From an uncultured Alphaproteobacteria bacterium (lineage in GTDB: Bacteria; Pseudomonadota; Alphaproteobacteria; HIMB59): a stretch of DNA of 64,000 nucleotides. The stretch covers positions 1 through 64,000 of the forward strand of contig CABYQR010000001.1 in the NCBI GenBank assembly GCA_902521155.1, in the 5' to 3' direction. Every line of letters starts with the position of its first letter. The first letter of the stretch is position 1. Shown piece by piece: positions 49,226 through 59,918 of the stretch. Under the pieces are notes generated by a model, which saw only the letters and a list, made by a program, of their open reading frames with translations, had not been told where the DNA came from and ran no database searches. The translations under genes and the position numbers were made by a program.

Positions 49226-50683
49226 TTATTTATCTAGGCCGCACATATTGACGTATTTGATTTCAATAAAATCATCAATACCATACTTTGAGCCTTCTCT
49301 TCCAAGACCAGACTCTTTTATTCCTCCAAAAGGAGCTTCAGCTTTTGAGGTTAAGCCTGTATTAACACCAACCATGCCATATTCAAGTGCCTCTGAAACC
49401 CTCCAAATTCTACCTATATCTCGAGAGTAAAAGTAAGAAGCTAGTCCATAAGGAGAATTGTTTGCCAAATCGATGACTTCTTTTTCATCTTTGAATTTAT
49501 AAACAGGAGCCACAGGACCAAAGGTTTCTTCTGTAGTAATTTTTGCTTGAGGAGTTACTTCTGTCAGGATAGTTGGTTGATAAAAGTTTAATCCAAGGGA
49601 ATGCTTTGAGCCACCTATTGCAACTTTTGCTCCAAGGGCAACTGCATCCTCAACGTGTTCTTCCACTTTACTTAAAGAGTGTTCATCGATCATGGGGCCT
49701 GAAGAATTTTCTTCGTTTAATCCATCTCCTACTTTCATTTTGGAAACAGCATCTACAAACTTTTTACAAAATTCCTCATGAACTTTTTCTTGAACATAAA
49801 TACGATTTGCACAGACACATGTTTGACCTGTATTTCTAAATTTACTTTGCATTGCACCAGTTACAGCATCATCAATATTGGCATCGTCAAAAACTATGAA
49901 GGGAGCATGGCCACCTAATTCCATTGAAACTTTTTTGACAGTGCCTGCACATTTTTGTAATAAAATTTTTCCAATTTCAGTTGATCCTGTAAAAGATAAT
50001 TTTCTTACAATTGGGTTTGAGGCTAATTCATCTCCAATAGCTGATGCTTTTCCTGTAATAACATTTAAGGTTCCTTTAGGAAAACCCGCTTTTTCGGCTA
50101 ACACAGCCAAGGCTAGAGCTGAAAAAGGAGTTTGACTTGCAGGTTTGATTACTACGGGGCATCCTACAGCTAATGCTGGAGCACATTTTCTTGTAATCAT
50201 GGCGTTAGGGAAATTCCAAGGAGTAATAGATGCTACTACTCCAACAGGTTGTTTTAAAACTATTATTCTTCGGTCGGTTAGAGGATCAGGAATAGTATCG
50301 CCGTATATTCTTTTTGCTTCTTCAGAAAACCATTCTACAAATGAAGCTCCATAGCCAATTTCACCTCTGGATTCATTAATAGGTTTCCCTTGTTCAATTG
50401 TCATTATTTGGGCTAATTCTTCTTTATTATCAATCATTAAATTAAACCATTTACGGAGGATATCAGATCGTTGTCTAGCTGATTTTGCTCTCCACTCTGG
50501 CCATGCTTCGTTTGCAGCTTCTATAGCTCTTTTAGTTTCAGCTGTTTCGCATTTTGGAACTGTTCCAATTTCCTCTAAATTTGCAGGGTTGTTGACAGAA
50601 ATTGTTTCACGGGAGTCTGCCTCAATCCACTCTCCATTAATATAGCATTTGTCTCTATAAAGTTTTGACTCTGTGATTTTCAT
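49226..50683 (-). CDS. Succinate-semialdehyde dehydrogenase-like aldehyde dehydrogenase
   Basis: TPWNFPNAMITRK, SFTGSTEIGK, MELGGHAPFIVF, FRNTGQTCVCANR. Confidence 0.93.
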   Translation of the reverse strand: MKITESKLYRDKCYINGEWIEADSRETISVNNPANLEEIGTVPKCETAETKRAIEAANEAWPEWRAKSARQRSDILRKWFNLMIDNKEELAQIMTIEQGKPINESRGEIGYGASFVEWFSEEAKRIYGDTIPDPLTDRRIIVLKQPVGVVASITPWNFPNAMITRKCAPALAVGCPVVIKPASQTPFSALALAVLAEKAGFPKGTLNVITGKASAIGDELASNPIVRKLSFTGSTEIGKILLQKCAGTVKKVSMELGGHAPFIVFDDANIDDAVTGAMQSKFRNTGQTCVCANRIYVQEKVHEEFCKKFVDAVSKMKVGDGLNEENSSGPMIDEHSLSKVEEHVEDAVALGAKVAIGGSKHSLGLNFYQPTILTEVTPQAKITTEETFGPVAPVYKFKDEKEVIDLANNSPYGLASYFYSRDIGRIWRVSEALEYGMVGVNTGLTSKAEAPFGGIKESGLGREGSKYGIDDFIEIKYVNMCGLDK

Positions 50684-50770
50684 ATTTTATTTATAGCAGT
50701 TCTGTATTTATACTTCAGTAACAATTTTGCCGCCTACTCCAATATTATCGATTTCTAATATATTCACTTT

Positions 50771-51595
50771 TTATTTATCTAAATTAATTTTATCTTCAGG
50801 AACGGGTGGAGAAAATGGATAACCTCCCCAGACAGATTGATCAAAGTTGACAACCGATCCTGTCATCATACCAGAGTCATCTGAAGCTAAAAATGTGACT
50901 GCCTTGGCTACTTCTTTAGGATCAAGGAGCCTCTCAAAAGGCTGAGATTTACCAGCTTCTTTTAACCAGTCCTCTGGTGCCCCGTGGTATTTTGTTTGAA
51001 TATCATGTTCGCCATCTGAAGCCATCCATCCAATATTTAATTGGTTGACTCTTATTTTATTTTTTAATAATGCAAATGCTGTATTCCTCGTCAAAGTTGC
51101 AAGCGCGCCTTTAGATGTACTATATGCTGAAATAAAAGGCTGCCCTGTCAAGGCGGATACTGATCCTATATTGATAATTGATCCTTGAATTTTTTGTTCA
51201 ATCATAATCTTTACTGTATCTTGAATAAGAAAATAAGGGCCTTTTACGTTTACCCCTATCATTTTATCAAAAAGCTCTTCCGAAGTATTTACTATATCGC
51301 CTCTGTCAGTAATGCCTGCAGCATTTACAAGTATATCCAATTTACCAAACTCTTTTTTTGCAATAGATACAGCATTTCTACATTGTTTAACTTCAGATAA
51401 ATCAGTCTTTACAAAAATTACATCGCAGCCTGTATCACTTTTGATTTTCTCAGCAACTTCAATGCCTTTATTCTCATTTCTACCAATAGTAACAATTCCT
51501 GCAGCACCATTATCCGCAAAACATCGAGCAATAGCTGCACCAAGTCCTTGTGTACCACCTGTAACTAAAGCAAACTTTCCATCAATTCTATTCAT
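50771..51595 (-). CDS. Short-chain dehydrogenase/reductase
   Basis: ALVTGGTQGLGAAIA, NAAGITDRG, YSTSKGALATL. Confidence 0.93.
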   Translation of the reverse strand: MNRIDGKFALVTGGTQGLGAAIARCFADNGAAGIVTIGRNENKGIEVAEKIKSDTGCDVIFVKTDLSEVKQCRNAVSIAKKEFGKLDILVNAAGITDRGDIVNTSEELFDKMIGVNVKGPYFLIQDTVKIMIEQKIQGSIINIGSVSALTGQPFISAYSTSKGALATLTRNTAFALLKNKIRVNQLNIGWMASDGEHDIQTKYHGAPEDWLKEAGKSQPFERLLDPKEVAKAVTFLASDDSGMMTGSVVNFDQSVWGGYPFSPPVPEDKINLDK

Positions 51596-52499
51596 CTAGG
51601 TATTCTTCTATTTGATATCCATATAGACTAAGACATTCTAATAATTCCTTGTTGCCAATCTTGGCATATTCAAAGGGATTGGCTTTAGCAGGATCTTGTT
51701 CAGCCTCTACAATAAACCATCCCTCATAGTTGTTTTGAGCTAGAACCTCAATTACTTCTTTAAAGTTTATATTGCCATCACCTGGAACAGTAAATGCACC
51801 CTTAAGTACTGCATCCAAAAAACTCTCTTTACTTTTATCTAAGGTATTAATTACTTGTGATCTTATATCTTTGGTGTGGACATGGTTTATTCTATGAGCA
51901 TATTTTTTAATTACATTTAAAGAGTTTCCACCAGCAAAGGTCATGTGCCCTGTATCAAATAATAATTTAACAGCCTCACCAGTATTATTCATTAAATTAT
52001 CTAGTTCTTCCTCTGTTTCAATAGCAGTTCCCATGTGATGATGAAAAGAGATAGGCATACTAAATTCTTCACAATACTCTGCAAAAGCAGTTAATTTTTT
52101 CCCATATTCTTTAAAATCCTCTTGGTGAATTTTTATTTTGGTATTTAAAGGTGCATGCCGAACATTTTGTATTGTTCCTGCTGTTTCCCCATAAGCCAAA
52201 CAAGATGCTCCTAGTTCTTTAAAAAGGGTTAACTGATCAAATGCTTGATCTTTTTCTTTTTCTAAATCATTGGTTAATACGGTGCCTGAATACCATCCTG
52301 AAGCTAGATATAATTGATGATCTTTAAGAATGGGGCCTAGTTCTTCGGATTTCTTAGGAAATTTACCTCCAGTTTCTACTCCAGAAAAACCAGCTAATTT
52401 TGATTCTGATAGACAAGTCTCTAAAGTCGTTTTACCACCTAATTCAGGCAAATCATCATTTGACCAAGCTATTGGTGCTATACCTAATTTTGCTTTCAC
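51588..52499 (-). CDS. iolE: Inosose dehydratase-like (IolE-like) sugar phosphate isomerase/epimerase
   Basis: GIAPIAWSNDDLPELGG, SFHHHMGTAIETEEELD, LLFDTGHMTFAGG, VHTKDIR. Confidence 0.88.
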   Translation of the reverse strand: MKAKLGIAPIAWSNDDLPELGGKTTLETCLSESKLAGFSGVETGGKFPKKSEELGPILKDHQLYLASGWYSGTVLTNDLEKEKDQAFDQLTLFKELGASCLAYGETAGTIQNVRHAPLNTKIKIHQEDFKEYGKKLTAFAEYCEEFSMPISFHHHMGTAIETEEELDNLMNNTGEAVKLLFDTGHMTFAGGNSLNVIKKYAHRINHVHTKDIRSQVINTLDKSKESFLDAVLKGAFTVPGDGNINFKEVIEVLAQNNYEGWFIVEAEQDPAKANPFEYAKIGNKELLECLSLYGYQIEEYLDE

Positions 52500-52535
52500 T
52501 AAATTCCTCCAAACTTTATATGAAATGGATCATAC

Positions 52536-52549
52536 TGAAATTTATTTCA
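52536..52549. promoter_or_regulatory. Possible operator palindrome in divergent promoter
   Basis: TGAAAT-TT-ATTTCA between iolE-like and iolG-like genes. Confidence 0.25.
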
Positions 52550-52601
52550 AATTAAAAACTTTTTTATTTTTTTGAAATTAAAGTAGTTTATAAATTTCCA
52601 A

Positions 52602-53609
52602 ATGGACAAAGTTAGAATTGCAGTGCTGGGTTGTGGTAGAATTGGTCAAATGCATGCAAAAAATATTAACCTTCATGAGAAGACTCAATTAAGCTGTGTG
52701 TATGATATCAATTCTGAATTTGCCAATAAAGTTGCAACAGATTTTAATGTTCCAGCTGTTAACAATGACCAAGAAATTTTTTCTAATCCAGACATTGATG
52801 CCATTCTTATTTCATCAGCTACTAATACACATATAGAGTTTATTGAAAAATCTGTTGCTGCCAAAAAACCTGTATTGTGTGAAAAGCCGATTGATTTAGA
52901 TATTAAACTTGTTAATGAATGTGCGGATCGATTAAAGGGTAACACTGTTCCAATTCAGTTAGGTTTTAATAGAAGATTTGATCCTGGTCATCAATCCGCA
53001 AAACAGTCTTTGATTGATGGTGAAATTGGAGATCTTCACCAATGCATTATTACTTCTAGAGATCCAGGATTGCCCAGTTGGGAGTACCTTCAAGGCTCTG
53101 GTGGTCAATTCAGAGATATGACTATTCATGATTTTGATTTGGCTAGGTTTATGCTAGGTGAAGAGCCTATTAAGGTTTTTGCAATCTCTAATGCTCTGAT
53201 AAATCCCAAAATTAAAACAGAATTAAATGACAGTGATACCTTAATGATTATTATGGAAACTAAATCTGGCAAACAATGCCATATCAATAATTCCAGGTCT
53301 GCTTCCTATGGATATGATCAAAGAGTAGAACTCTTTGGTAGCGAAGGAATGACTATCAGTGAAAATAGGAAACCTCATGAGGTAAGAAAATTTAATGCTG
53401 ATTATGTTGATAAACAAGCACCACTTCTTAATTTTTTTATAGAGAGATATCAAGAAGCCTATATGCATGAAATTACAGCTTTTGCTGAGGTGGTTATAAA
53501 TAAAACTAATCCTAGTGTAGACTTTGAAGATGGACGAAAAGCTTTAGTTCTTGCAGAGACTGCATACAAATCCATACAATCTGGAAAAATGGAGAGCATT
53601 GATAATTAA
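52602..53609 (+). CDS. iolG: Inositol 2-dehydrogenase-like (IolG-like)
   Basis: AVLGCGRIGQMHAKNI, CEKPIDLD, GFNRRFDPGH, MTIHDFDLARFMLGEE. Confidence 0.88.
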   Translation: MDKVRIAVLGCGRIGQMHAKNINLHEKTQLSCVYDINSEFANKVATDFNVPAVNNDQEIFSNPDIDAILISSATNTHIEFIEKSVAAKKPVLCEKPIDLDIKLVNECADRLKGNTVPIQLGFNRRFDPGHQSAKQSLIDGEIGDLHQCIITSRDPGLPSWEYLQGSGGQFRDMTIHDFDLARFMLGEEPIKVFAISNALINPKIKTELNDSDTLMIIMETKSGKQCHINNSRSASYGYDQRVELFGSEGMTISENRKPHEVRKFNADYVDKQAPLLNFFIERYQEAYMHEITAFAEVVINKTNPSVDFEDGRKALVLAETAYKSIQSGKMESIDN

Positions 53610-53672
53610 AAGAAATCAATTAATGATTAATAATAGATTGTTATTACTACAATAAGCACTACTAATAGTTAA

Positions 53673-54494
53673 ATGATAAACAACATAGTTAAAACTAAAT
53701 GGTTAAAAAAACAAACTGTTCTAAATAGCTTCTTATCTATTCCTAATACTTTCACTGCTGAGATAATGTCTGAACAAGGATACGACGCTTTAACTATAGA
53801 CTTCCAACATGGTATGATTGGATTTAATGACTTATTTACTATGTTGCAAAGCATACGAAATAGTGGAGTGACACCGATTTGTCGGGTATCTAGTTTAGAT
53901 CATGCGGTTATATCTAAAGTTATGGATGCTGGTGCTTTAGGAGTTATCTGTCCTATGATAAATACTCGTCAACAGGCAGAACAACTAGTTCAAGATTGTA
54001 AATATCCCCCTGTTGGTATTAGAAGTTTTGGGCCCACTCGAGCAAATTTTTCAGTTAGCTCTAATTATTTTTATGAAGCAAATGAAGGAACATTTTGTCT
54101 AGCTATGATTGAAACACAAGAGGCATTTGACAACCTTGATGAAATAGCATCAACTCCGGGACTTGATGGTCTATACATTGGAACGGCTGATTTAACTATT
54201 GGCCTTAATCAAGGAAAGCTTGTACCTGGTTTTGATAGAAAAGAACCCGAGATGATTGAATCCAAAAAGAAAATATTAGAGGCAGCACATAAACACGAAA
54301 AGGTTGCTTGTCTTCATTGTGGCACACCAGAATATGCCGCTCAAGCTACTAAGTGGGGTTTTGATTTAGTAACTATAACCAATGATGTTAGATTACTTGC
54401 GGGAGCTGCTGGAGCTCATGTAAAAAAATTTAAAGAGTTAACAAATCAAGATCACGATGAGTCTGATAAAGACACAAACCCTAGTTCTTATTAA
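53673..54494 (+). CDS. HpcH/HpaI-type aldolase
   Basis: YDALTIDFQHGMIGFND, MDAGALGVICPMINTRQQAEQLV, MIETQEAFDNLDEIASTPGLDGLYIGTADL. Confidence 0.92.
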   Translation: MINNIVKTKWLKKQTVLNSFLSIPNTFTAEIMSEQGYDALTIDFQHGMIGFNDLFTMLQSIRNSGVTPICRVSSLDHAVISKVMDAGALGVICPMINTRQQAEQLVQDCKYPPVGIRSFGPTRANFSVSSNYFYEANEGTFCLAMIETQEAFDNLDEIASTPGLDGLYIGTADLTIGLNQGKLVPGFDRKEPEMIESKKKILEAAHKHEKVACLHCGTPEYAAQATKWGFDLVTITNDVRLLAGAAGAHVKKFKELTNQDHDESDKDTNPSSY

Positions 54495-54500
54495 TTAAAA

Positions 54501-55289
54501 TTAAACTGCTTCTAGCTCTTTTGCGAGATCGCCTATTTGGGCACCACCAGCCATCAATCTTTTCACATCATCGCCGCCAAGCTCTGAAGATTTACCAGAA
54601 CCGATAACTTCACCAAGGCTTAGAAAAGTAAAACGATCTGCAATGAGTCTGGCATGGATTTCGTTATGTGTAATTAAAATGATTGCTATATTTCCCAATT
54701 GTTGAACTTTTTTAATAGTCTTTAAAACTTCCATTTGTTGTTTTTGTCCAAGAGCAGATGTGGGTTCATCTAAAATTAAAACCTTTGCACCAAAATATAT
54801 AGCTCTTGCGATGGCTAAAGTTTGCCTTTGACCACCAGACATTGTCCCAACTAGCTGAGTAGGATCAGAAATATTGATACCAATCTTTCCCATTTCAGAA
54901 ATAGTGATTTCATCCATATCTTTAAAATTTAAAATTCCAAGTGGACCAGGTCCTTTTTTTAATTCATTGCCTAAAAAGAAATTTCTAGTAACAGATGTTA
55001 AGGCATTAAGTGCTAAATCTTGATAGACAGTTCCAATACCAGCACTAGTTGCTTCTCTCGGAGATCCAAATTTGACTTCACTGCCATCAACTTTAATTGT
55101 TCCTGAAGTTGGCTTATGTACTCCAGATAATACTTTTATAAGAGTTGATTTTCCCGCACCGTTGTCACCCAATAGAGCGTGGACTTCACCCGGTAAAACA
55201 TTTAAAGAAACACCATTGAGAGCGGTAAAAGTACCGAATTTCTTTACTAAATCTGTGATTTCAATAAATGGATTTCGGTTATCTGACAT
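54501..55289 (-). CDS. Ribose-type ABC transporter ATP-binding protein (single NBD)
   Basis: GDNGAGKSTLIKVLSGV, MSGGQRQTLAIARAI, VLILDEPTSALG. Confidence 0.93.
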   Translation of the reverse strand: MSDNRNPFIEITDLVKKFGTFTALNGVSLNVLPGEVHALLGDNGAGKSTLIKVLSGVHKPTSGTIKVDGSEVKFGSPREATSAGIGTVYQDLALNALTSVTRNFFLGNELKKGPGPLGILNFKDMDEITISEMGKIGINISDPTQLVGTMSGGQRQTLAIARAIYFGAKVLILDEPTSALGQKQQMEVLKTIKKVQQLGNIAIILITHNEIHARLIADRFTFLSLGEVIGSGKSSELGGDDVKRLMAGGAQIGDLAKELEAV

Positions 55290-55291
55290 GG

Positions 55292-56881
55292 TTATATGCT
55301 TCCTATAATTCGTTTTCTAATATTTTCATTGGTTAGAGCAGATGCAATAATGACAAGTCCTAAAAAGACACGATAAAACGAACCATCAATACCTGGTATG
55401 TAAAAGAATGCTTCTTTAGCTATTCCAAATATAAAAGCGCCAACACAAATTCCAAGAATAGTGCCAAAACCACCCGTCAGGACAACTCCTCCAATAACAG
55501 CAGCTGCAATGGCTTCAAGTTCTTTTAGATTTCCTTTTGCTGCATCAGCTGTGTTAACTTCAAAGACCTGGCAAGTTGCAAAGACTGTTGCACAAAATGC
55601 TGAAAACATAAACAAAGATACTTTGACTTTATCAGTAGGCACTCCATTCGCTTTTGCGGCATTGAGGTTTCCTCCTGTGGAATAAATCCAGTTTCCTGCC
55701 TGTGTTCTACTAAGAACAACGTAACAGACAATTGCTATAATCAACCAAATCATTACACAGGCATAAAGACCCGGTGCAAATTGATTTCCAAAGTTATTGG
55801 TATTCCAATCAATAGGAAAATATAACCAATTAAAAATTGGCTCTAGAATATTTCCACCAAAAAAATTTGCCACTGGTTGAGATGAATATAGTGAGTCAAT
55901 GTAAACTCTGGCAATGTCAACGTCGGTTACAGTCTTTGCAACCGAAGGCTCAATTTGAAAGTTAGCAATTTTTTCTTGAATCATTCCCACCATATAGTCA
56001 TTACCCGATTGTTGAGCATTAGCTAATGCTTCTTGGAGTGGTTTGGTTCCTTTTTTAATTAAAATTTCTGTTTTTGCATCTGCTACTCTTTGATATGTGT
56101 ATTCTAATCTTTCTGTAATGGTAGCAACTGTTTCAGCTGGAATATTTTGGGCAATAGAAACAAGATCGGCTTCAGGAAGAGCTTTTGCTTTCTCTCTCAC
56201 CATTTCACCATGACCTGGGACACTAACAATATTTTTAATATCAGGTATTTCTGTAACTGTTGTTGCTCCTTTTGCTTGATCAGCTCTGTGATTAAATGAA
56301 CGAAGTGATACCTCTGTTAAACCTCTGAGGAAAAACAAGCCTCCCAAAGTAACAATAAAAGAAGGGAGACCAGATTTAACCACTATAGTTCCCTGTATCC
56401 ATCCAAAGAAAAGTGTAAAGCATAATGTAATAAAGATTGCCATGATAGGAGATACATCAGACAAATGAAAAAGTGTATAAAATTCAATGTGAAAACCACC
56501 ATCAAATGAGAAATAAGGAATAATAACAGAAAAACCCCATCTCAATATCATAGCCATACAGGCTCCTGCAAAACCAATCATTGAACCTATAGATAGGTCA
56601 AACTCTCCCGAAATAATCAACAATCCCGCACCTATTGCTATAATGCCTAATTGGGATATCACCCTTAAAAAGTTTCTTATTCCTAAAGCATTAAAACCCT
56701 CTCCAGAAAAAGGGTTCCAAGACATCTCACCAGCGGGGATGGAAAAATATCCAAGCATTCCAAAGAGTAGTAACATAACTCCAATTGGACCTATTTCAGG
56801 TCGGGAGATTAATGCGGTCAGCCAAGTTTTCTTTTGGTGCCTATCTGATTCTTGTCTTTGAGGAGTTGTGGAGTTAGCCAT
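55292..56881 (-). CDS. Ribose-type ABC transporter permease with a ~135-aa soluble insertion
   Basis: GEFDLSIGSMIGFAG, GLPSFIVTLGGLFFLRG, AAAVIGGVVLTGGFGTILG; helical insert at about residues 200-335. Confidence 0.9.
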   Translation of the reverse strand: MANSTTPQRQESDRHQKKTWLTALISRPEIGPIGVMLLLFGMLGYFSIPAGEMSWNPFSGEGFNALGIRNFLRVISQLGIIAIGAGLLIISGEFDLSIGSMIGFAGACMAMILRWGFSVIIPYFSFDGGFHIEFYTLFHLSDVSPIMAIFITLCFTLFFGWIQGTIVVKSGLPSFIVTLGGLFFLRGLTEVSLRSFNHRADQAKGATTVTEIPDIKNIVSVPGHGEMVREKAKALPEADLVSIAQNIPAETVATITERLEYTYQRVADAKTEILIKKGTKPLQEALANAQQSGNDYMVGMIQEKIANFQIEPSVAKTVTDVDIARVYIDSLYSSQPVANFFGGNILEPIFNWLYFPIDWNTNNFGNQFAPGLYACVMIWLIIAIVCYVVLSRTQAGNWIYSTGGNLNAAKANGVPTDKVKVSLFMFSAFCATVFATCQVFEVNTADAAKGNLKELEAIAAAVIGGVVLTGGFGTILGICVGAFIFGIAKEAFFYIPGIDGSFYRVFLGLVIIASALTNENIRKRIIGSI

Positions 56882-56926
56882 AGGTTTTTTATTTACAATA
56901 TAATTTTAATAATTTTATGAAAAGCA

Positions 56927-56950
56927 AAGTGGGCAGAGAACTGCCCACTT
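56927..56950 (-). promoter_or_regulatory. GC-rich hairpin between SBP and permease genes
   Basis: AAGTGGGCAG-AGAA-CTGCCCACTT perfect 10-bp stem, 13 nt after the SBP stop. Confidence 0.7.
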
Positions 56951-56963
56951 AATTATTTAAATA

Positions 56964-57896
56964 TTATCTATCAATACCTGCTAAAGCAGCAACTGATGAT
57001 GCATTTGACTTATCAACAAATCCTGGACCTGAAGGAATGTTAGCACCTGGTAATAAACCAGCACCATTGTTGTATAAGTGCATTACGATAATAGGCATAT
57101 AACCTTGTAGACGCTGTTGCTGATCAATTGTGAAAGCAACTTTACCCTCATTGATTAAGTCCATAACTGGTGGGCTTAAGTCAAAACAAGAGTGGTGTAC
57201 TGACATACCTAGTTCATCGATAGCTTGCTGAACACCAACACATACGTGTGGACCAACAGATAAAACTGCATCTACATCTGGGTTAGCTTGTAAACCAGCA
57301 GCAGCTCTAGTTGGGATAGTAGCTGGGTCATTTGAGCTATCTACTAATTCAGTAGGAATTGCTTCAGCATAACCACCACATCTATCAGTTAAAGCAGTGT
57401 TGTAAGCTTCTTGAATCATGCAAAGAGCTTTAGTAGCACCTTCTGCTTTTGCTCTTGCACCTGCTGATTGACCAGCAAGATATTCAGGCTGACCAACGTG
57501 CATTAATGCACCTAGAGATGCTGAAGACTCAAGACCTGAGTTCATTGTTACAACTGGGATACCAGCAGCAACTGCATCTTTAATAGCTTGACCTAGAGCT
57601 TCAGGATCTGGAAGTGAAACTACCATACCGTCAGGCTGTGTAGCTGCAGCTGCAGCAATTGACTTAGCCATGTCACCCATATCGCCTGATGGGTTGAAAA
57701 TGTATTCAAAGTCTGCGCCTATGTGTCTAGCAGCATCCTCACCACCTTTTTGAACAACTGGCCAGAAAGGGTCTTTACCCTCACCGTGTGTAACCATTAC
57801 ATATCTTTCAGCAAAAGCAGAAAGAGATAGGAATGATACAAGAATTGTAAGAATTATTTTTTTCATTAATTCCTCCTTTATATACAATCGGGACAT
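56964..57896 (-). CDS. Ribose-type ABC transporter substrate-binding protein
   Basis: Signal peptide MKKIILTILVSFLSLSAFA; Peripla_BP_4-like; likely starts at the internal MKK. Confidence 0.9.
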   Translation of the reverse strand: MSRLYIKEELMKKIILTILVSFLSLSAFAERYVMVTHGEGKDPFWPVVQKGGEDAARHIGADFEYIFNPSGDMGDMAKSIAAAAATQPDGMVVSLPDPEALGQAIKDAVAAGIPVVTMNSGLESSASLGALMHVGQPEYLAGQSAGARAKAEGATKALCMIQEAYNTALTDRCGGYAEAIPTELVDSSNDPATIPTRAAAGLQANPDVDAVLSVGPHVCVGVQQAIDELGMSVHHSCFDLSPPVMDLINEGKVAFTIDQQQRLQGYMPIIVMHLYNNGAGLLPGANIPSGPGFVDKSNASSVAALAGIDR

Positions 57897-58072
57897 ACTA
57901 ATGAAAAATTAAAGGCATTTCAAAGTGTATCTACTCATTTTTTATGCAAAAATTGCAGTTGGGACAAAATGTTCAAATTTAAGAGATTTACAGCAGTTTA
58001 TCAGTCATATCAATGCAACCGAGATTAAAATTACCTATGGATTAAGGCATTTAAATAATAGAAAATATAAAA

Positions 58073-59062
58073 ATGAACAAACAAGAATTTGGTGCTGGGA
58101 TATGGCATTTTGCGACTTACCTAGATAGGTATGCAACTGATGGATATGGGGAACCAAGAAGTGTTTTAGATGCAATTAAGTTAGCAGGAACTGTCAAAGA
58201 CTTATCATATGTAGACTTGAATTATCCTTTTTTTGGTGGAAATTTTTCTAATGAGGAAATTAAATCAGCCTTGGACGAAGCAGGTTTAAAAGTAATTGGA
58301 ATTACTCCAGAAATTTACACCAGAGAGTTCTCGAAAGGTGCTTTTACAAACCCTGACTCAGGAGTTAGGAAGAGAGCACATGAATTAATAACAGAAGCAT
58401 GTGAAGCAGTAAAATTTTTTGATGCAAAGTATGTAAAACTTTGGCCAGGTCAAGATGGTTGGGACTACCCTTTTCAAGTCGATCATAAATCTTTGTGGAA
58501 GAATTCAATGGATGGGGTAGGAAATTTAGCAAGTGAAAATCCTGATTTAAAATTTGTAATTGAGTATAAACCCAGAGAGCCCAGAGTTAAAATGAGCTAT
58601 GACTCTGTTTCGAGAACTATTTTAGGTATAGAAAAAATAGGACTTCCAAATGTAGGACTTTTATTAGACTTTGGACATGCAATATATGGAGGGGAGTCAG
58701 CCGCGGACTCAGCACAATTAGCCATTGACTACGGAAGACTTTTTGGAATGGATGTAAATGATAATTATAGGTCATGGGATGATGATCTTCTTGCAGGAAG
58801 CCTCCATCCTCTAGAACTTTTTGAGTTTTTTTATGTTCTAAGAAAAAATAATTGGGAGGGAGTATGGCAGCTTGATCAATTTCCTTTTAGAGAAGATAGT
58901 GTTGAAGTAGCTAATATGGCTATTACTTTTTTAAAATCAGTGGATAAAGCTCTTGATAGTCTTGATTTTGAAGCCTTAGCAAAAGCACAATCTAATCACG
59001 ACGCTATGGCAGCTTTAAAAATTGCGCAAAAAGCACTTTATACTCAATTAGCAAAAGATTAA
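58073..59062 (+). CDS. Sugar phosphate isomerase/epimerase (TIM barrel)
   Basis: [49 protein letters not shown]. Confidence 0.85.
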   Translation: MNKQEFGAGIWHFATYLDRYATDGYGEPRSVLDAIKLAGTVKDLSYVDLNYPFFGGNFSNEEIKSALDEAGLKVIGITPEIYTREFSKGAFTNPDSGVRKRAHELITEACEAVKFFDAKYVKLWPGQDGWDYPFQVDHKSLWKNSMDGVGNLASENPDLKFVIEYKPREPRVKMSYDSVSRTILGIEKIGLPNVGLLLDFGHAIYGGESAADSAQLAIDYGRLFGMDVNDNYRSWDDDLLAGSLHPLELFEFFYVLRKNNWEGVWQLDQFPFREDSVEVANMAITFLKSVDKALDSLDFEALAKAQSNHDAMAALKIAQKALYTQLAKD

Positions 59063-59087
59063 TAATTATTTGCATTAAAATTATTTA

Positions 59088-59918
59088 ATGACTAGCCATT
59101 CTAAATTACTAAAACAAAAGTCTATTGAATACAGAAAAACTATTTTAGAAATTATTTTTAACTCGGGGGCTGGTCATACAGGAGGGAGTCTATCCTGCGT
59201 GGATATATTAAATGTTCTCTATAACTCCGTTATGGATATTTCTCCAAAAAATTTTTCTAAAATTGATCGAGATCATTTTATCCAAAGCAAAGGCCACTCA
59301 GTAGAGGCCCTATATACAGTTTTGTGTGATTGCGGCTTTTTTCAAAGAAATGATTTGGATACCTTAAATCAATTTAACTCTCATTTTATAGGTCATCCAA
59401 CAAAAAAAATTCCTGGAATTGAACATAATACTGGAGCTCTTGGTCATGGTCTTTCAGTAGCAGTTGGATTAGCATTGGGTTTAAAAAAAGATAAAAAAAA
59501 ACATCGTGTATTTACTTTACTTGGTGACGGCGAACTTTCTGAGGGATCTGTCTGGGAGGCTGCTACATCAGCTTCAAAATATAACCTGGATAACTTAGTA
59601 GTGATAATAGACAGAAATAAATTGCAAATTACAGGGGGCACTGAAGAGGTTAACCCGATAGAACCATTATCAAATAAGTTTGAGTCATTTGGTTTTAAAG
59701 TTCAAGAGGCTGATGGTAATAGCATAGAAAGTCTTTTAAATATTTTCCAAAATATTCCATTCCAAGAGGGTATGCCAAATATGATTATTGCTAATACAGT
59801 CAAAGGTGCAGGTATAAGCTTTATTGAAAATCAAGTATCTTGGCATCATAAAGTTCCAACTCAGGAAGAATTCAATTTAGCCATTCAAGAACTTGAGGAG
59901 AATTTAAAAAATGCCTAA
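59088..59918 (+). CDS. Transketolase N-terminal subunit (AplA-like)
   Basis: GAGHTGGSLSCVDIL, FIQSKGHSVEALYTVL, GALGHGLSVAVGLALG, LLGDGELSEGSVWEAA. Confidence 0.93.
   Translation: MTSHSKLLKQKSIEYRKTILEIIFNSGAGHTGGSLSCVDILNVLYNSVMDISPKNFSKIDRDHFIQSKGHSVEALYTVLCDCGFFQRNDLDTLNQFNSHFIGHPTKKIPGIEHNTGALGHGLSVAVGLALGLKKDKKKHRVFTLLGDGELSEGSVWEAATSASKYNLDNLVVIIDRNKLQITGGTEEVNPIEPLSNKFESFGFKVQEADGNSIESLLNIFQNIPFQEGMPNMIIANTVKGAGISFIENQVSWHHKVPTQEEFNLAIQELEENLKNA

Noticed and set aside
50690-50770. Tiny minus-strand frame VNILEIDNIGVGGKIVTEV* between SDR and ALDH genes
   Set aside because: Only 19 codons with a GTG start and no start/stop overlap with neighbours; too short to support, could be a remnant.
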